64,000 nucleotides of DNA, from positions 1,388,673-1,452,672 of the forward strand of contig MU385711.1 of the NCBI GenBank assembly GCA_022497155.1. Reading direction: 5' to 3'. This document shows, in pieces, positions 23,523 through 37,000 of this stretch (positions within the stretch are counted from its first letter, which is position 1; every line of letters starts with the position of its first letter). The notes beneath the pieces are model-generated. The model did no database searches. It saw only the letters and a program-made list of their open reading frames with translations, and was not told the origin of the DNA. The DNA is from Whalleya microplaca (taxonomy: Eukaryota > Ascomycota > Sordariomycetes > Xylariales > Xylariaceae). The translations under genes and the position numbers were made by a program.

Positions 23523-26500
23523 TAGTACACCTGGGCGGCGAGCCGTGGGGGTAGGTCTGTTTCTGAGGGTGTAATGCTGGATAGAAGATGGGGGAAAGGG
23601 GGTTGGGGGGTTGGATACTGTTACCGAACAGGAACAATACGACTATGATGGCCATGGGAGAAGCGAGGACCTGGAGAAGATCGGGATGACTAGTGGCGAG
23701 TACCACGGTATCATCAAGTGCACATTGCGGCCCAGCCACCCCAATATCACTCAACACGTCCAAGGGCTCGGGCTACCTGCGTATCATCCTTAACTTCTCG
23801 ACGGAAGAGCAGCTCTCATGGCTTCGGTTATCGGTGTTACATACTTCAAGCAAAACCTTATACCATCGCGCTACTATCCCGTCGCTTGCTTGAAGGAAAC
23901 ACCCGTCAGTAGAATATGAGCTGGACCGAGCCAGCGTCGGATATCTCGCAGAGACGAACAAAGAGCTTGGATCGCTAGACGACGCCTGCGGCCATAGCAG
24001 AGCCGTGGAAGGACTTCAGAGCAAAACACATACCAGACCTGGTACGGAAATTTTTATGCTATTTTCCGTTCCCAGGCTCGGAATCTGAGTGCGCGATGTG
24101 AGCCATTGTAATTATATAAGGGGTTCAATATCGGACTTTAGCTCCGCAAAGGCGACACCGCACTGGTGTCTCCAGCGTCGCGTCATGGACGATGAGGACT
24201 TGACACCGCCAGAGGAGAGCTTCGGTAGTCAGGTTTCAGGAGTCTTTCATCCTCTTGTCCCTCTCTAGCTTAATGTACGTAAATTTCCTATTTATATTAA
24301 AGCATATTCGATATTTCCTTGGAACTTCCCAATTCCATCTAGCCTTAAAGGAATGTCCCAGAAAAACAAGCGCTGACTTCAAGGGCGGCAGCGTCAACGC
24401 GATGCGTGAAGATGTGTCCATCAACGCTTGGGACGAGCTTCATTGGCGGTAGCCAGGCAAGATATGGGCGAGGATGAGGCGTACTGGGACCTATAAGGAG
24501 AAGACGTGATCGTGGACATTGGTACTGATTGATTGCGGCCGGTATCTCAATCGTCCAGAGAAACATGGCTGGGAAGCTGCTAAGGAGAAAAGACAAGTAG
24601 TCACCAACAGAAGACCAGAAAGAGAAAAGGCGGTAGAAACGAAAATAAATATTTCCTAGTCGTACATTAATATATATATATATATCAGATGTGAACATCT
24701 GCTAGAACTCTGACATTAACTTCGTCGTCTGAATCATCTGAAACAATTATTGACTCCTTTTCCAGCCTCGGGACGCCTGACACACGACTGAGCGGCAATG
24801 CTTGTAGGTAATGAACGAGAACGAGAGCACCGAATATTAAAGACAAGAGTATACTGAAAAGGGGGGAGGCCAGAAATTGTATGAGCTTAGAATCGGCCTA
24901 TGATGAATGGTGTGTAGTTAACTAGTATAGTACTAGACCACTCACTCGCCTCCCCAAAAGTTACCGGAATCTAAGATTGGAATCTTGAAACATTATGTTA
25001 GCTTGTATAGCAAGTACAGGTGGGATGTCAGGTCACCATCCCGCGACTCGGCCCTCAAGATTCAAACACCCCGGACCCTGACAGCCAACTCAACTACACG
25101 GAATATCCGCCATAACGGAAGTGAAGCCGGGCAAATCTGGTGAGATCTCCAAGACGCCAGGTCCCCCGCCTCCTGGTGGAGGACGTATGTATGTATGGAC
25201 CTAGATAGATATTTTGCACCAGGCCTGCCTAGTTTAACTACCACCGGACGCTTTTCCGCTGCGTGAAGCTACTGTAGGTAGGCAGTCCCGCGGCATGCTG
25301 TCATACGGCACGAGACTCTACTGTCAGGCCAAGTAGCAGCACGACATGACTCGGTGGCGCAGGCGGACTACACGCGCCAAAGGGGCACTCGCGCTCAGCG
25401 TGCCCTCGCAAGCGCATTCCGGCGTTGGTCGTCTGTCGATTTTCCAAGGTATGTGTCGTCAGACGTAAATACCTAGAGAAGGCAGACAGGCGGGCTATGA
25501 AATCTAGTTTCGTGGTCTAAAGCCGTTGGCAACCTACCACAGGAGGAGAGACATGTGTCTATGTGGCGTTGGACCTGGTAATGCTATGTACCTAGCACTA
25601 TCTCTTGCAGAATGTTTGGACATGTCATAGTCAAGTCGATAGCTGTCTCAAAAGCCCGGGGAATCATGTTCTAGTCACTCCAGGGGCAAGCGACTATGGG
25701 CTAGATGTCGTCACTAGTGATTATTATGTCTTGGAACCTACTACCACAGGCGCAAAAGCGCAAAGTCTTACCGTACTCTCAACGCTCTCGTCTTATCTTA
25801 GAGCCGCATGTCTATCCTTCCAAATGCAAGGGATGATGCTACCCCACGCCAATAAATCTCATGCCGAGTCTCTGGTAACGTAGATGGGTATGGGGAGGGA
25901 TCAGGTCAAGTGATCGAATTGAACGGCAGACATCGTCACCACTCCAGTCGCTTTCCTCTGGTTGATGATCGCCAGGAGCAGCACTTGGACACAGAAAGGG
26001 TGGGATGAAGTACACGTGTAACTCTCCAGCTCCCAGAAAGGCAGAAAGGGTCGATACCCCCCACACTCCAGATGTCCTGTGAAAGGATTGCTGACAGTGC
26101 CGGCCTATGGGGATCGCGGGTTCCTGCGCAGATGACCAACCGACCACTTTCTCAGGCTGTCCGTCATGGTTGATGACATGTTCAACAGGGTAGGTACATG
26201 GGAGATAAAAATACGGGGAAGGATTCTGAGCTGAGCAATAGGTTCCCGTCCGTTTGGACGGGCCGGGGATTATGTCAGATGGATCCTACCGGTTCCTTTG
26301 ATGGCCTCACGTAAATGACTCATGGCAATCCTTCTTGATCAGATAGGTACATAATATAATAAAAATGATTAAAACACTTTGGGTAGATGCCTCGAAAGTG
26401 TGAGGAGACGAGGCATTAACGAGTTGGAAATTGTCGTCTGATATTGAGCCAATTAGTTTATTCGGCTTGCTCAATGGCCGGATCGTCCCGTTAGCTTTGA

Positions 26501-29500
26501 GAAAGGGACCGGGATATCGGCTCCAGGTTGCTGTGCGAAAACCGGTAGTATGGAATCGTTACTTGTCACCTGCATGTAGCCTAGGCAGTGTGCGACTTGC
26601 CTAGGTACGTACGGTTTTGTAAGACCGAGATCGCCGAAAAACAAAGGGCAATGTACTACTACGCGAGAACAACGGCGTAGGGAATTAAATGGCTAGGTGA
26701 GAAAACTCCCAAATTGGGAATTATGCAAGCGCACTACTCCGGCTGAGCGAATTTTCGTAAGTCCAACGTTGATAAATGACTTCTGAGCTGTCAAGGTCAC
26801 GTCCGCTGAGACGCCGGTCGTCCACATGTCGATCTCTGAGAGGTCCAAAATCTGCCGGGCCTTGCCGTAAAGAGATGTTGCGATAGGCTGACGCAAGGCT
26901 GAGCAGCAGAACGGCCCTCGTCCGTTTTCCCAATCCGTGCTGACGAGCATTGCCCGGAGCTATTCACAGAAAGCAGGTTTGCACCAACTGTCCAGTAGCT
27001 TGGTCCATTTTGGGCAGTCGGGTCATCCCTTTCGGTAAATTCTGCTCGTGGCTATTTTCTCGTTGGACGAAGGAGGATTGGGAGTATGCCACATTCTGCA
27101 TCCATCACAAATCCCTCTGTCCATTCACCTGTGGCAAGGGAAATAGAGGACTAAGGAGACTGCGGCCTCGGATGGGTTCTCTCGTATTAGATACCAAGTA
27201 CTCCGTAGACTACGGAAAGAAAGACGAACCTATACACGTACACGTGACGACGGGCTGCAGAATGTACATATGTAGCGAGTTGAAGCTAGAGATATGCGGG
27301 AGATATGCAAGAAAGATCACAGTACTTACAGAGATCTATGTATGCATAACCTGATGTAAAGTGGAGATGAATAACGTGTACCCAGAGAAAGGGTTGACAG
27401 ACCACTGAAATGTACGGCGTGGCCCGGGGAGCAGGTAAGTGGGCCGCTAGGCTAACGTCGTGGAGGAGATTCTCCGCTGGAACTTGGGACTTGCGGTCAA
27501 TCAGAAGGTACCTCACCTCGACTTATGAAACTGGCACAGTGGAGGTCATCTTATCCGTAGTTTCAAGTATCTGCCAATAGATTCCCAGGTAGCGGAGGAC
27601 ACCTGTCTAGGCGGTGCGTCTCTTTCGAAGCATGTACTCGCTCCCATCATCGTGATGGCACTTATATTCCCTCTTACTTCTGTTGAGGTGAACACACCGC
27701 ATGGTCTACGCGAGGTTTTTTTGGGCAGCTGATGAATTCCTTTTTAATTGGATTTTCTTCTTCTAAGGAACGAACTCGCAAACACTCAAACATGAGGAGG
27801 GCAGGTTTACAAGGGTGTTCATTACTCCGTCATTCCGGCTATTGTATACGTCATTCTCAGACCTTCAGATTTACGTAGTACCTCACATTAGCACATGTAT
27901 TGATTAGATTTCTTCGACTGCGTACAATTTGGTAAGACTACATGTAGTGTTCAGAATGCAGATGTAAGGGCTTTTTCAATATCTCATATCAGGTGACAGA
28001 GTAGAAGTTTGTGTCTGCTACTATGGGATTATTGGATGTTCAATAAAGCCTTCAGTCACAAAAGTCCATGTGTGACTTTGTCCTGTTAGCATTTGCAGAG
28101 GTACGAGTGGCTCTTAAGGCGCAAAGTCCCACTTGAAAGACTCTTCTAGTGCGATCTAGCTGCTGTAGAGAGAGTCTTCGTGGTAGGTAGCTACCTAGGT
28201 CTAGCTTCAGGGACGACCCTTGGACAGCCCAGCATGTAAATAGACACCTCCCTATGACCGTCCGCCTATGCCGACTGTCCCAGCGAATAGTGTTATTCTT
28301 TGATCGGTGCTAACAAGAACTAAGCCACCTAGCCGAATCTGCTTTTAATAATTATTTCAAAAGACCCTTTATTAAAGCTTCTGTTATATAGTCTGACAGT
28401 TTTGATAAGCGTGTAAGTGTCACCTCGGAACACAAATATTCACTTGATAGTTAGGTAATGTATAGAGCAATTAGGTATGTTGACTAAATGAAAAATATGC
28501 GCAGGTGGATATCTGGTTAGCAACTCAATCGTGTCGTTCATAAATACTGCGTAAAAATAAGTGGTGGACAAAGTCGGATGGACTTCTTGTTTAGTAATAG
28601 CATTCTCACAGCCCTAAACCCACTCCCCCCAGAGGCGTTGAAGCCTACAATTGTGGTTAGTGCAATACATCTTAAATCTGCTTTCAGTGGCTGACCAATT
28701 CCCCACTTGGATAAATTCTGGGTATCTGTTGTTATAATTGGTATAATTGGTAGTGTACATAGAACGGTACCTGAATGCAAATATACATCTACACCATACA
28801 CCCGCCATATTGAACCAATGCAGTCGCGCCTGTTTCCCGAATACCTTACCTAGGTACTCCATACTCCATATGATACAATAATACATGTATCCGTACATAC
28901 ATACAGACAGACAGCCTTGGACACTCGAGTCCCCCGTCTGCCCGTGTCTTCTGCCCGTGTCTTCCCATCAACAAATCAACCCAATTACTCACATTTTGTT
29001 CGCCTTCTTCGGCCTGTTGATGTTCGGTTAGGCCTGCCTTGAATCGGCTAACAAACAGTTGATTTTTACGGCCATCTACTGCCACCACCGCAACCACCAC
29101 CACCACTACTACATCAAATACTACTACTACATACTACTACACATACTACGCACTGCACTAAAAAAGCACCCAAGTCCACATCATTGTGTCATTGCCCAGA
29201 GCATCCAATCCCGCGCGCGCAGACTTTTTATTTGCATACCGACAACCACACAAACATCGGTTCCCCGGTTCCATTTGTCAGTCAGTGCCGATCGCCAACC
29301 GGTGAACACATCCAAGCAGCCCCAAGCAGCCCCAAGCAGCCCCAAGCAGCCCCAAGCAGCCCCAAGCAGCCCCAGGATAGATAGAGCAACCAGAACAACC
29401 ACAACAACGTGATACATAAATGAGAAATTAGTGGGGTGGTATAGCCCGGCTTGTCCAAGCTTGTCCAACAACATCTGCAACGGTCCAGCTCATCTCCATC

Positions 29501-29758
29501 CAGTCAGCCAGTCTCATCCAGTCCAGTCAACCCAGTCCACCCAGTCCGCAAGCACCGTCGCATGCGAACCACTCTGCCACATCACATCACGATGATCAAT
29601 CTGTGTCAGAGCACTCCTATCAGTTCCCCAAGCTAATCAGCTAATCCCCTATCTGTCCCTTTCTGGATTGAGTGTGGCATGAATGGCATGAGCTCCGCAG
29701 ACGTGGTTCCATTGTTGTTTGTCCGCCGAATCCGAGCCCGATCCCTTCCCGCGCCAGC
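23523..29758. other. Gene-poor 6.2-kb region
   Basis: No reading frame here shows a domain, long codon-biased stretch or consistent splice chain. Open frames are all about 130 codons or shorter. The region has scattered CCTAGG/ACCTAGGT-type palindromes, CATA/TATG microsatellites and, near 29050-29170, ACC/ACT repeats in the likely VAC7 promoter or leader. No terminal inverted repeats or polymerase motifs were seen. It could be old degraded sequence, long UTRs or non-coding RNA. Confidence 0.5.
29311..29370 (+). repeat. Six tandem 10-bp units CCCAAGCAGC upstream of VAC7
   Basis: Five exact copies of CCCAAGCAGC preceded by one with a T at position 1, in direct tandem, about 390 bp before the VAC7 start codon. 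Because the unit is 10 bp long, all three frames are open across it. It likely lies in the promoter or long 5' leader. Confidence 0.95.
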
Positions 29759-32563
29759 ATGGCAAACAACCCCGTTGGCATGGACGCCAGTCTGTCCAGC
29801 CTTAACTCCGCTGAGAACGACACATCCGCTGCCTCCAGTGCGCACGTTGACTCACAGGCTTCCAAATGGACTTCGGCCTCAACGTCACTAACAGCATCAC
29901 CCGCACAATCACGAGATCCGTCACCAACCCGTCCCACTGCTCCCACCGCTAAGACAGGTCGGACGAGTCGTGCATCCGTCACCTCAACGAGATCTCGCAA
30001 GAACAGCCTCCAGGACCCGAGTCCGTCAAGAACCAAGTCTAGCATCTCTAACATCCCTACACCCTCCTCCTCCTCGACCCCACGACCACAGCTTTCCTCG
30101 GCCACGACGCCTTCACTGCCTCCCCCGTCGGCGTCTGAGACTGTACTGCGGACGCCCGTTCCACAGAAGCCCTCTGTTGCTCCCGAGCATCTGAAGGACG
30201 CGCCTCGATGGCCGATATCTCCACGGTTGAGATCACCACCTCCTAACATCGGTCGCCCGACAGTAGCTTCATCACGCAGAAGCGAGCAGGAACCCCCCGT
30301 CATAAATGTTCAGCGAGCAACGCCTTCGCCCCACGTGGAACCAGCTTCTTCGCAGTCGGCGTCTGACAACGAGGTCGAAGACCCTCACTTGTCATCTGGC
30401 ATGAGGACTCCAGCTCGTGGACCGAGTAATGCATCGTCAACTCTGGAAACGGTGCAGGAGGTCAGCCAGCCGAATACACCACGACCAGAACTTGATGTTG
30501 TCACCGAAAAGCTCGCAGAGACAGCCGCCGCCCAGTCATCTTCACAAGCCGAAAATGCTCCCGTCGATGCGAAGAAGGCATCCGTATCGGCGCAAACCGC
30601 GAACAACAGCGAGAGTGGCAGTGAGAGCGGGAGTATGAAGACGAACAAGCGCAGATCCAGCAGTGCAGCGCCCACGCCCTTGCTTCAGAGCAGGCAATCG
30701 AGCTCAGCACTCAAGTTCGGTAGCAGGGGCCAACCGTCTGGCGAGAGTTCATCGAGAAATATGACTGTCGAGACAGAACTCGTCGATAGCGTTCCGCAGA
30801 CGTCATTAGTTCCTGGCGCAGGAGGTCCTGGAGGCAACGGAAGTCTGAGGACTAAACCAAGTTCGGAGACCATCAAACCCAAGAAGGAGAAGAAGAAGCA
30901 CAGAAAGCCGGCTTCTGTTGCTTCGGGCAATGGTGAGATACCCACTCTTCTTACGGCAGCCAAGCTTCGACATAGTGCTTCGATAAGATCAATTTCCTCT
31001 GCTTCTTTTCGTTCACCAACAAAGCTATTTGGCGGTCAAGGATCGTCTGTCGATGAAGCTATTGTCAGTCCTCGGCAGCGAGTACTGCCGAAAACGAGGA
31101 CCCCAAGTATAACTACTCATGTGGCCAATTTGCTAACTAGAGGACCCCGTCCAGCATCCTCAAAAGCAGATATATTCGAGGCTAAAGTCGCTAGCGCAGT
31201 GGAAGAAGCTAACTCCTCTGACTCTGACGAGACTTTCGTTTACGATTCTAACCCCCCTGATGCGGGAGACCGCCCTCGTCGCTATCACTCTCGCACGCCC
31301 AGTACTACTTCTATGGCCAGCCAGGTCGACCGTAATGGCATGCGCTCGATTCACACCGTATTAGAAGGTACTACCGCGCCTAGCTTTCCCGTAAAGAAGA
31401 ACATGAAATTCGTGAATGCTTACAATAGCGTCGGAAACGAGAATGCTATTGGGGACGATGATGGTAGGGGTACGGCCCGGAGCAGTGCAGGCTCAACACG
31501 GGGAACGGGACGTCAGCACCCTCACCCTGGCCGCTGGGGCCGAAATAACAGCAGCAACCACCTTTCTCTATTTGACAATGAATCGCCTTTTCCTAACGCG
31601 GCCAGATCCAAGTTATCTGGCAATAATTCGAGACAAACATCTAATCCAACCAGCCCTCGATTCAGTGCTAGCCGAACTTGGGCAACGAACAGCAAACGAC
31701 AGATGATAACATTACCTGATCGCTATGACTTTGACGACACGACCACCGGAGCTGATGATGAAAGGACCCCTCTTATTCCCAGTGGTACCCCTAGGTCTAT
31801 GAGGTCGAGCCGTAGTCGACGTACTCACTTGAGGAACGTCGAATCGCAAACATATCGGCAGCGTCCTTCCTTTCTCAATCGGTTTGCGAGTTGTTTGGTT
31901 CTCACTGTTATGCTGTTGCTGGTTATCACAGGCGCGATTGGGTTCATGTTCGCGACGTCGCAGCCGCTTACTGGTATCGAACTCATGAAGATTAGCAATG
32001 TGCTAGCCAGTGAACAGGAGCTAATGATGGACATTACTGTCAAAGCTCATAACCCCAACGTTGTTGTGATACAGATCGAAACGGCAGATCTCGAGGTATT
32101 TGCGAAATCGCCACATGCTGGTACCGATTCAGACTGGTGGCGACATCCTAATGGGGACCTCTTTGACACGTTGGATGATCCTAAGAATGATCCGCCTGTT
32201 GTCGAGCTACCCGGCGATGACTCACCTGATGAGAGCTCGCCAAACATGCGCCTAGGAAATATCCTGAAATTCGACAGCCCCTTGAGTTACGAAGGATCCT
32301 TCTTCCAGACGGGCATTTCAACTTCTACCGGCGGGTTGCGTCTAGGTCGTCCCGGTAATGATACTGATGGCGGTTCGGAACGATGGGAGCGTATCATGTC
32401 TGACGACTTCACATTGATTGTGAAAGGCGTGCTGAAGTACACGCTACCCCTCAGTCAACGGGTCAGGAACGTGGCGATTTCTGGCAAGACGACGGTGAAG
32501 CCAAACTCAGCCAACGATCCTTCTCTGCGGCCCAACGAGACCGAAATTGGAATTTACCGATAA
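29759..32563 (+). CDS. VAC7: Vac7-like vacuolar regulator of PI(3,5)P2 synthesis
   Basis: Single exon, 934 residues from ATG 29759 (upstream in-frame codons lack a good start). The first 700 residues are Ser/Thr/Pro-rich, low complexity and basic in places, as in Vac7. A single membrane segment, CLVLTVMLLLVITGAIGFMF, lies near 709-730. The following luminal part begins GIELMKISNVLASEQELMMD with VKAHNPNVVVIQIETADLEVFAKS and ends in a region around ILKFDSPLSYEGSFF and LPLSQRVRNVAISGKTTV, which matches the conserved Vac7 C-terminal domain. Vac7 sits in the vacuole membrane and activates the Fab1 PI3P 5-kinase, controlling vacuole size and stress responses. Filamentous fungal copies are often labelled 'phospholipid metabolism enzyme regulator'. 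Confidence 0.92.
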   Translation: MANNPVGMDASLSSLNSAENDTSAASSAHVDSQASKWTSASTSLTASPAQSRDPSPTRPTAPTAKTGRTSRASVTSTRSRKNSLQDPSPSRTKSSISNIPTPSSSSTPRPQLSSATTPSLPPPSASETVLRTPVPQKPSVAPEHLKDAPRWPISPRLRSPPPNIGRPTVASSRRSEQEPPVINVQRATPSPHVEPASSQSASDNEVEDPHLSSGMRTPARGPSNASSTLETVQEVSQPNTPRPELDVVTEKLAETAAAQSSSQAENAPVDAKKASVSAQTANNSESGSESGSMKTNKRRSSSAAPTPLLQSRQSSSALKFGSRGQPSGESSSRNMTVETELVDSVPQTSLVPGAGGPGGNGSLRTKPSSETIKPKKEKKKHRKPASVASGNGEIPTLLTAAKLRHSASIRSISSASFRSPTKLFGGQGSSVDEAIVSPRQRVLPKTRTPSITTHVANLLTRGPRPASSKADIFEAKVASAVEEANSSDSDETFVYDSNPPDAGDRPRRYHSRTPSTTSMASQVDRNGMRSIHTVLEGTTAPSFPVKKNMKFVNAYNSVGNENAIGDDDGRGTARSSAGSTRGTGRQHPHPGRWGRNNSSNHLSLFDNESPFPNAARSKLSGNNSRQTSNPTSPRFSASRTWATNSKRQMITLPDRYDFDDTTTGADDERTPLIPSGTPRSMRSSRSRRTHLRNVESQTYRQRPSFLNRFASCLVLTVMLLLVITGAIGFMFATSQPLTGIELMKISNVLASEQELMMDITVKAHNPNVVVIQIETADLEVFAKSPHAGTDSDWWRHPNGDLFDTLDDPKNDPPVVELPGDDSPDESSPNMRLGNILKFDSPLSYEGSFFQTGISTSTGGLRLGRPGNDTDGGSERWERIMSDDFTLIVKGVLKYTLPLSQRVRNVAISGKTTVKPNSANDPSLRPNETEIGIYR

Positions 32564-34005
32564 CAATATTCTGGGCAATACGAAGCCCACGCCTCCTTTC
32601 CCTTTGTCTTTCACGTGATTCTGTATATTGAGCGAGCGACGGCGTGGCATTACAGGAGCTCTGGCGTTGGATTTTATTTCCCCCTTTCCAAGAGGCGGAG
32701 CAAGAAAGCAAAGCTCTTGGGTTTTTGCCACTCACCAATGATGTGGCGGTGTTATTTTTGCTTTCTTTCGTCTCATGTTCTGATTTTTCCACAATTCACA
32801 GAATGGGTTTCTGGGGTGTGGATTATTCAACAATCCAGAAAATGGAATGCGTTCGCGGCCGACGACTGACAAAATGTCAGTCGGTCCCGAACTTTTAAAC
32901 TTGCATAGGATGGACACGAAAAATATACCCAAGAACAAGGGGGAGGACCAGGGGTGGGGAAGCCTCGAAGCAAATGCCTTCTTTTTCTCTTCTGCTTTAA
33001 TTTTTCTTCTGTACAGGACAGAGGAGGGAGGCATCTGGAAGGAAGAGAGAAGAGAGAGCGTTCAACCTTGTTTTTGATATTTTTTACGAATATGGGACAT
33101 TAGATGGACCCCGTGGCAACTATGCCCACCCCGCGAACCCAAACAAACCAGATACCCAGACGAGAACGGGTTTCCTGCATTATTTTTGTACCTATAATGG
33201 ATTATGAGAGAGGAAGTGGGAGACAGAGAGACAGGAGAGAGAGATCATCTTGCAAATAACTTCTATTCCGCCGGGCTGGTTAGTAAGGTAGATAGATGGC
33301 CTAGGAGAGGGTATTCGTGTATCTAGGTATCTACCGGCAGACAAAAACTAGCCCAGCTGACTACTAGGTGTACTTAGCAGCAGCAGAAGTGCGGAAGAGA
33401 GAGAGAGAATGATCATAAATCATACGTACAAAATGCCTCAATTATGTGGAAACTTGTCGTCCAATGTGCTATGGTCATTAAATACTGAGGGCTTGATGTG
33501 TGTGTGTCAAGACTACTGTGATGAAAGAGCTTTTAATAATGGGTGATGACATATTGTTAATATCTAATTTTGACATAGCAACCTCGACTATCCCTTTCTG
33601 CTGCAGCTATGGCGATAGTAGTTATTTACGTCTAGCTGCTCTCTTCCAGCCCTCATAATACGATTGTACTCGGGGGTTCTTCTACCCCGGCTGTTGTATG
33701 CCCTCGCCGTGATCTGGATCATGAAGGAAGTGGGCTAACTTCATTCCCTAGGATGTCTTATAAAATACTTTTAATTGTTTGAACGTTCTTCCTGCATTGA
33801 TGTTGGAAGCTAGAACCATTTGCCCGATCCTCAAGCCTCAATATGACTTGGGAAGGATCTGTAGAAACGCCTTCAGGAATCTCGGCATGGTCGGTGTCGT
33901 TCTCAGCGTATATAATAAGCCAAGTAGTTACTTGAATCATCTTGATTTGATGTAATCGCTTCCTATCCTTCTATATTGCGAATTCGCCTTTGCCTCGGTG
34001 TCCCT
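32564..34005. other. Convergent spacer between VAC7 and kinase-ankyrin gene
   Basis: The 3' ends of VAC7 and the minus-strand kinase-ankyrin gene face each other. Sequence is T- and GA-rich with AGAGAGA runs (about 33220-33245 and 33400-33410) and a TGTGTGTG run near 33500. No supported gene. Confidence 0.5.
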
Positions 34006-37000
34006 TCATTTCCGTGACGGCTGATGGCCTCGTAAAGTATTCAACCGATCTCTGATATTGAGACTGGAGAAGAACCGTCTCGACTTTGCGGGCCCCAGTT
34101 CCGTCTTTGTGTTCCCTGCTGCAAGCATCGGAGTCCAAGTGGTCCCCTGGTAAGATAGCAGTGTTCGCAGAATATCGGCCGATGTGGCTGGAGCCGATAG
34201 CCCAACCCGACCTGCCTTTCTCTGGACATCGTCCAGAGCCTTATCCCAATCTACCACGCGTGCTGCCATATTATCATCCAGGGCCTTCGTGAAATCTGCT
34301 ACTCGAGCTACCAATTTGTCGTCTAGGTCAAACACGTCCCAGACCGGCTTCGCAAGCCAAAAGAGGATCTTTGTAGACCTTGCAAGGCTGTTCCAAGGAG
34401 CCCAGGAGTTCTCGTGTAATCCATTGCCTTCGAGACGGGTCTCCAAGTCTAGCAGCTTTAACCCTGGCACACCCATTTTGATGTGCATATCTCGGACAAG
34501 ATCAGTAATATCTACGAGGAGCCAACCCAAAGGATCACTTTTCTGCCGATCTTCTGATTTCATCAAGGAGGTGTAGTCTCCAGGGTCGGTCTCGGCTATG
34601 TATGCTGCTTTGTCTGCAAGGTCGGCGATGAGACGTATAATGCGCCGTGCTGCGGTTAAGGAGATAGAGAAATCCGTAGATATATTGTAGGTAAATTCAG
34701 CGATCTTCCTTGACTTAGAACCTTCACCCTCCTGGGATTCCGATATACTCCCCGTCTCCAGGCTCAAAGCGCCTTGCTCCTCCTCGGAGAGAAACGATCC
34801 TGCATAGTCTATAAGCTCGACCATGCCGGTTGCCACATCCGGCTCGCTAATCACAGAATCAGATGGTTGCGGGGCTTCTCTCTGCTCATATACCGGTAGT
34901 ACATTCACATCGAACCCGGACTCCCAGTACTGTGAGTATAGAGCCGCCGCAGAATCACCGTTGGCTGAGGTATTCTCACCAAGCAAGACCTTTAAGGTGA
35001 AAATACTTGCCATTGTCCCAAGTCTACTGGCTAAATCAGCCGCTGTATGGCCATCCGCATTTTTCATTTTTACATCTGCACCGTTCTGGATAAGGAGTCG
35101 CAGTATGTTATGGCGACACAAAGCTGAGGCAACATGAATTGGAGCATCCCCAAACTGGTCTACCTCATTAATAGGAGAGCCAGCCTCGATCAATGCGGTC
35201 ACGACTTCTGAAGAGCCTCGAACTATAGCGCAATGTAATGGCGTACCATATCGATTGTTCTTTAGATCTAGCATCGGGTTGTGTTTTAATAAGCACAAAA
35301 CGATTTGCAAGTCGCCGCGTAGACTCGCAACATGCATCGCCGTCATCCCGGACTTGTCTGTGTGGTTGGGATCTGCACCTTTCGAGAGAAGGAATTCGGC
35401 GTTCGTGGCCGAGTGGCAGCAATGAAGTGCAGTCCGTCCGAAGTTATCTTCTATATTTAGAAGTCCAGGCCTCCTATCCAGTATCCATGATGACGCTCTT
35501 CTTGAAGGCCCCGTTACCGCTAGATGGAGCGGTGTCCGTCCGGCAGAATCGAGTGGAGGAGTGTTTTTAAAATTCATATCAGCGGTAATATCATTAATCA
35601 CGATCATGATCTGTAATGTTTCGGGTATGTCCCGCCGAGAAGCGAGCTGAGCTGCAAAATGGATTGGGAGGTTGAACTCTTTCGAGTTTCGCGGATCCCG
35701 CAAGGGGCTGCTGGCTATGTGAGGGTCTGCTCGAAGGAGGGCGGAAACAACGTCAGCATCCTGGAAATCGATGGCCTGCATCAAAGGCGTCATTCCGTTC
35801 GGCGCAGTATCCGTGAGACTTTGAACTTGCCTCAGAATAGCAATCGTCTTGTCTAGAGCTATTCGGCGGTTACTCCCGTGTATAGCGACGCGTTCAAGAA
35901 GCGACGAATAGCTCAACGCACAAGCGAAGGGAATTTGACTTTCAGATCTCGAGCTAGTTTCCAGTGCCAAAAGTTCCGAGAGAATTTCATGGCAGTGATA
36001 CTGGACGGCGACATGAATCGGTAGCCAACCAGAGCGATGATCGCCTTCGGGAAATTGGCCGTGAGCAAACGCCTTCATAAAGGGGCTAGCACCCAAAGAC
36101 AAAAGCAATCGGACTGCCCCCAAGCTATAAGTCGATATTGCAAACACCAAGGGGCTTCCCACTAATCGCAATGGCCATTGGGCATGTGCCACCCGTACTG
36201 ATGTACTTGGGTGGTTAACGTCTAAGACTTCTCGATTTTGTAATCGTATAAAACCCGCAACTTGTTTTTGTAGCGGACTGTTTTCGAAGAGAAAGAGGAA
36301 ATGAAGAATGCTACATCCATCCTCAGTGCTAGAAGTTGCGCCTATACCGTCTTTCAGTAAACGAAAAACAGTTGTGACGTTTCCTTTGCAGCAAGCTTCC
36401 ATGAATGGCGATTCCTCAGGGGGCGTTTTACTTTGCAGCAGTAGCTTAAGCACTTTATTCGCATATGTAGCCCCGAAATTATCGAATTCGGGGATGCCAT
36501 GGGGGAAGAAAAGCGGCGCGAAGAGCTTCGCAACTGGGTGATCTAATCTTTTAGCTGCCAAAGCTGACTGGTAAGCTGAAGCAGGGTGAGGAGAGCCACC
36601 GAATCCCAGGTATTGGCATAGGGCAAGCTGCCAGGCGACATTGCCATTGCTATTCTGCGAGCTACTGTAAGTTCTTTGGAGACCTTGATATATTTGCTCT
36701 TCGTGTTCCCATGGTGTCTCTTTACCGTTCTCAGAACGAAACATCTAGGCGCTAGTCAACCCTCTGGAAACTTGGTGATAGTAGGCGGAGTATGATACCT
36801 CATAAGTCCATTCAGAGCTACCAAAATGAAGCGCTAGCTCAGCTTCCAGTCCTTGAATGCCTGCTGAACTTTGTGGCTCCTTGTCAGAATGGTCAACCAT
36901 ATCATGTAGTCAAAAAGGATGCTTACTGCCATTTGGACATAAGTGGTAATTTTGCAAGGTTAGATATCCGCTTCGCGGGATTAACTTGGATTGTCATGTT

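Noticed and set aside
26950..27354. 134-codon frame in the gene-poor region
   Set aside because: No domain, no homologous-looking motif, and surrounding sequence offers no exon chain.
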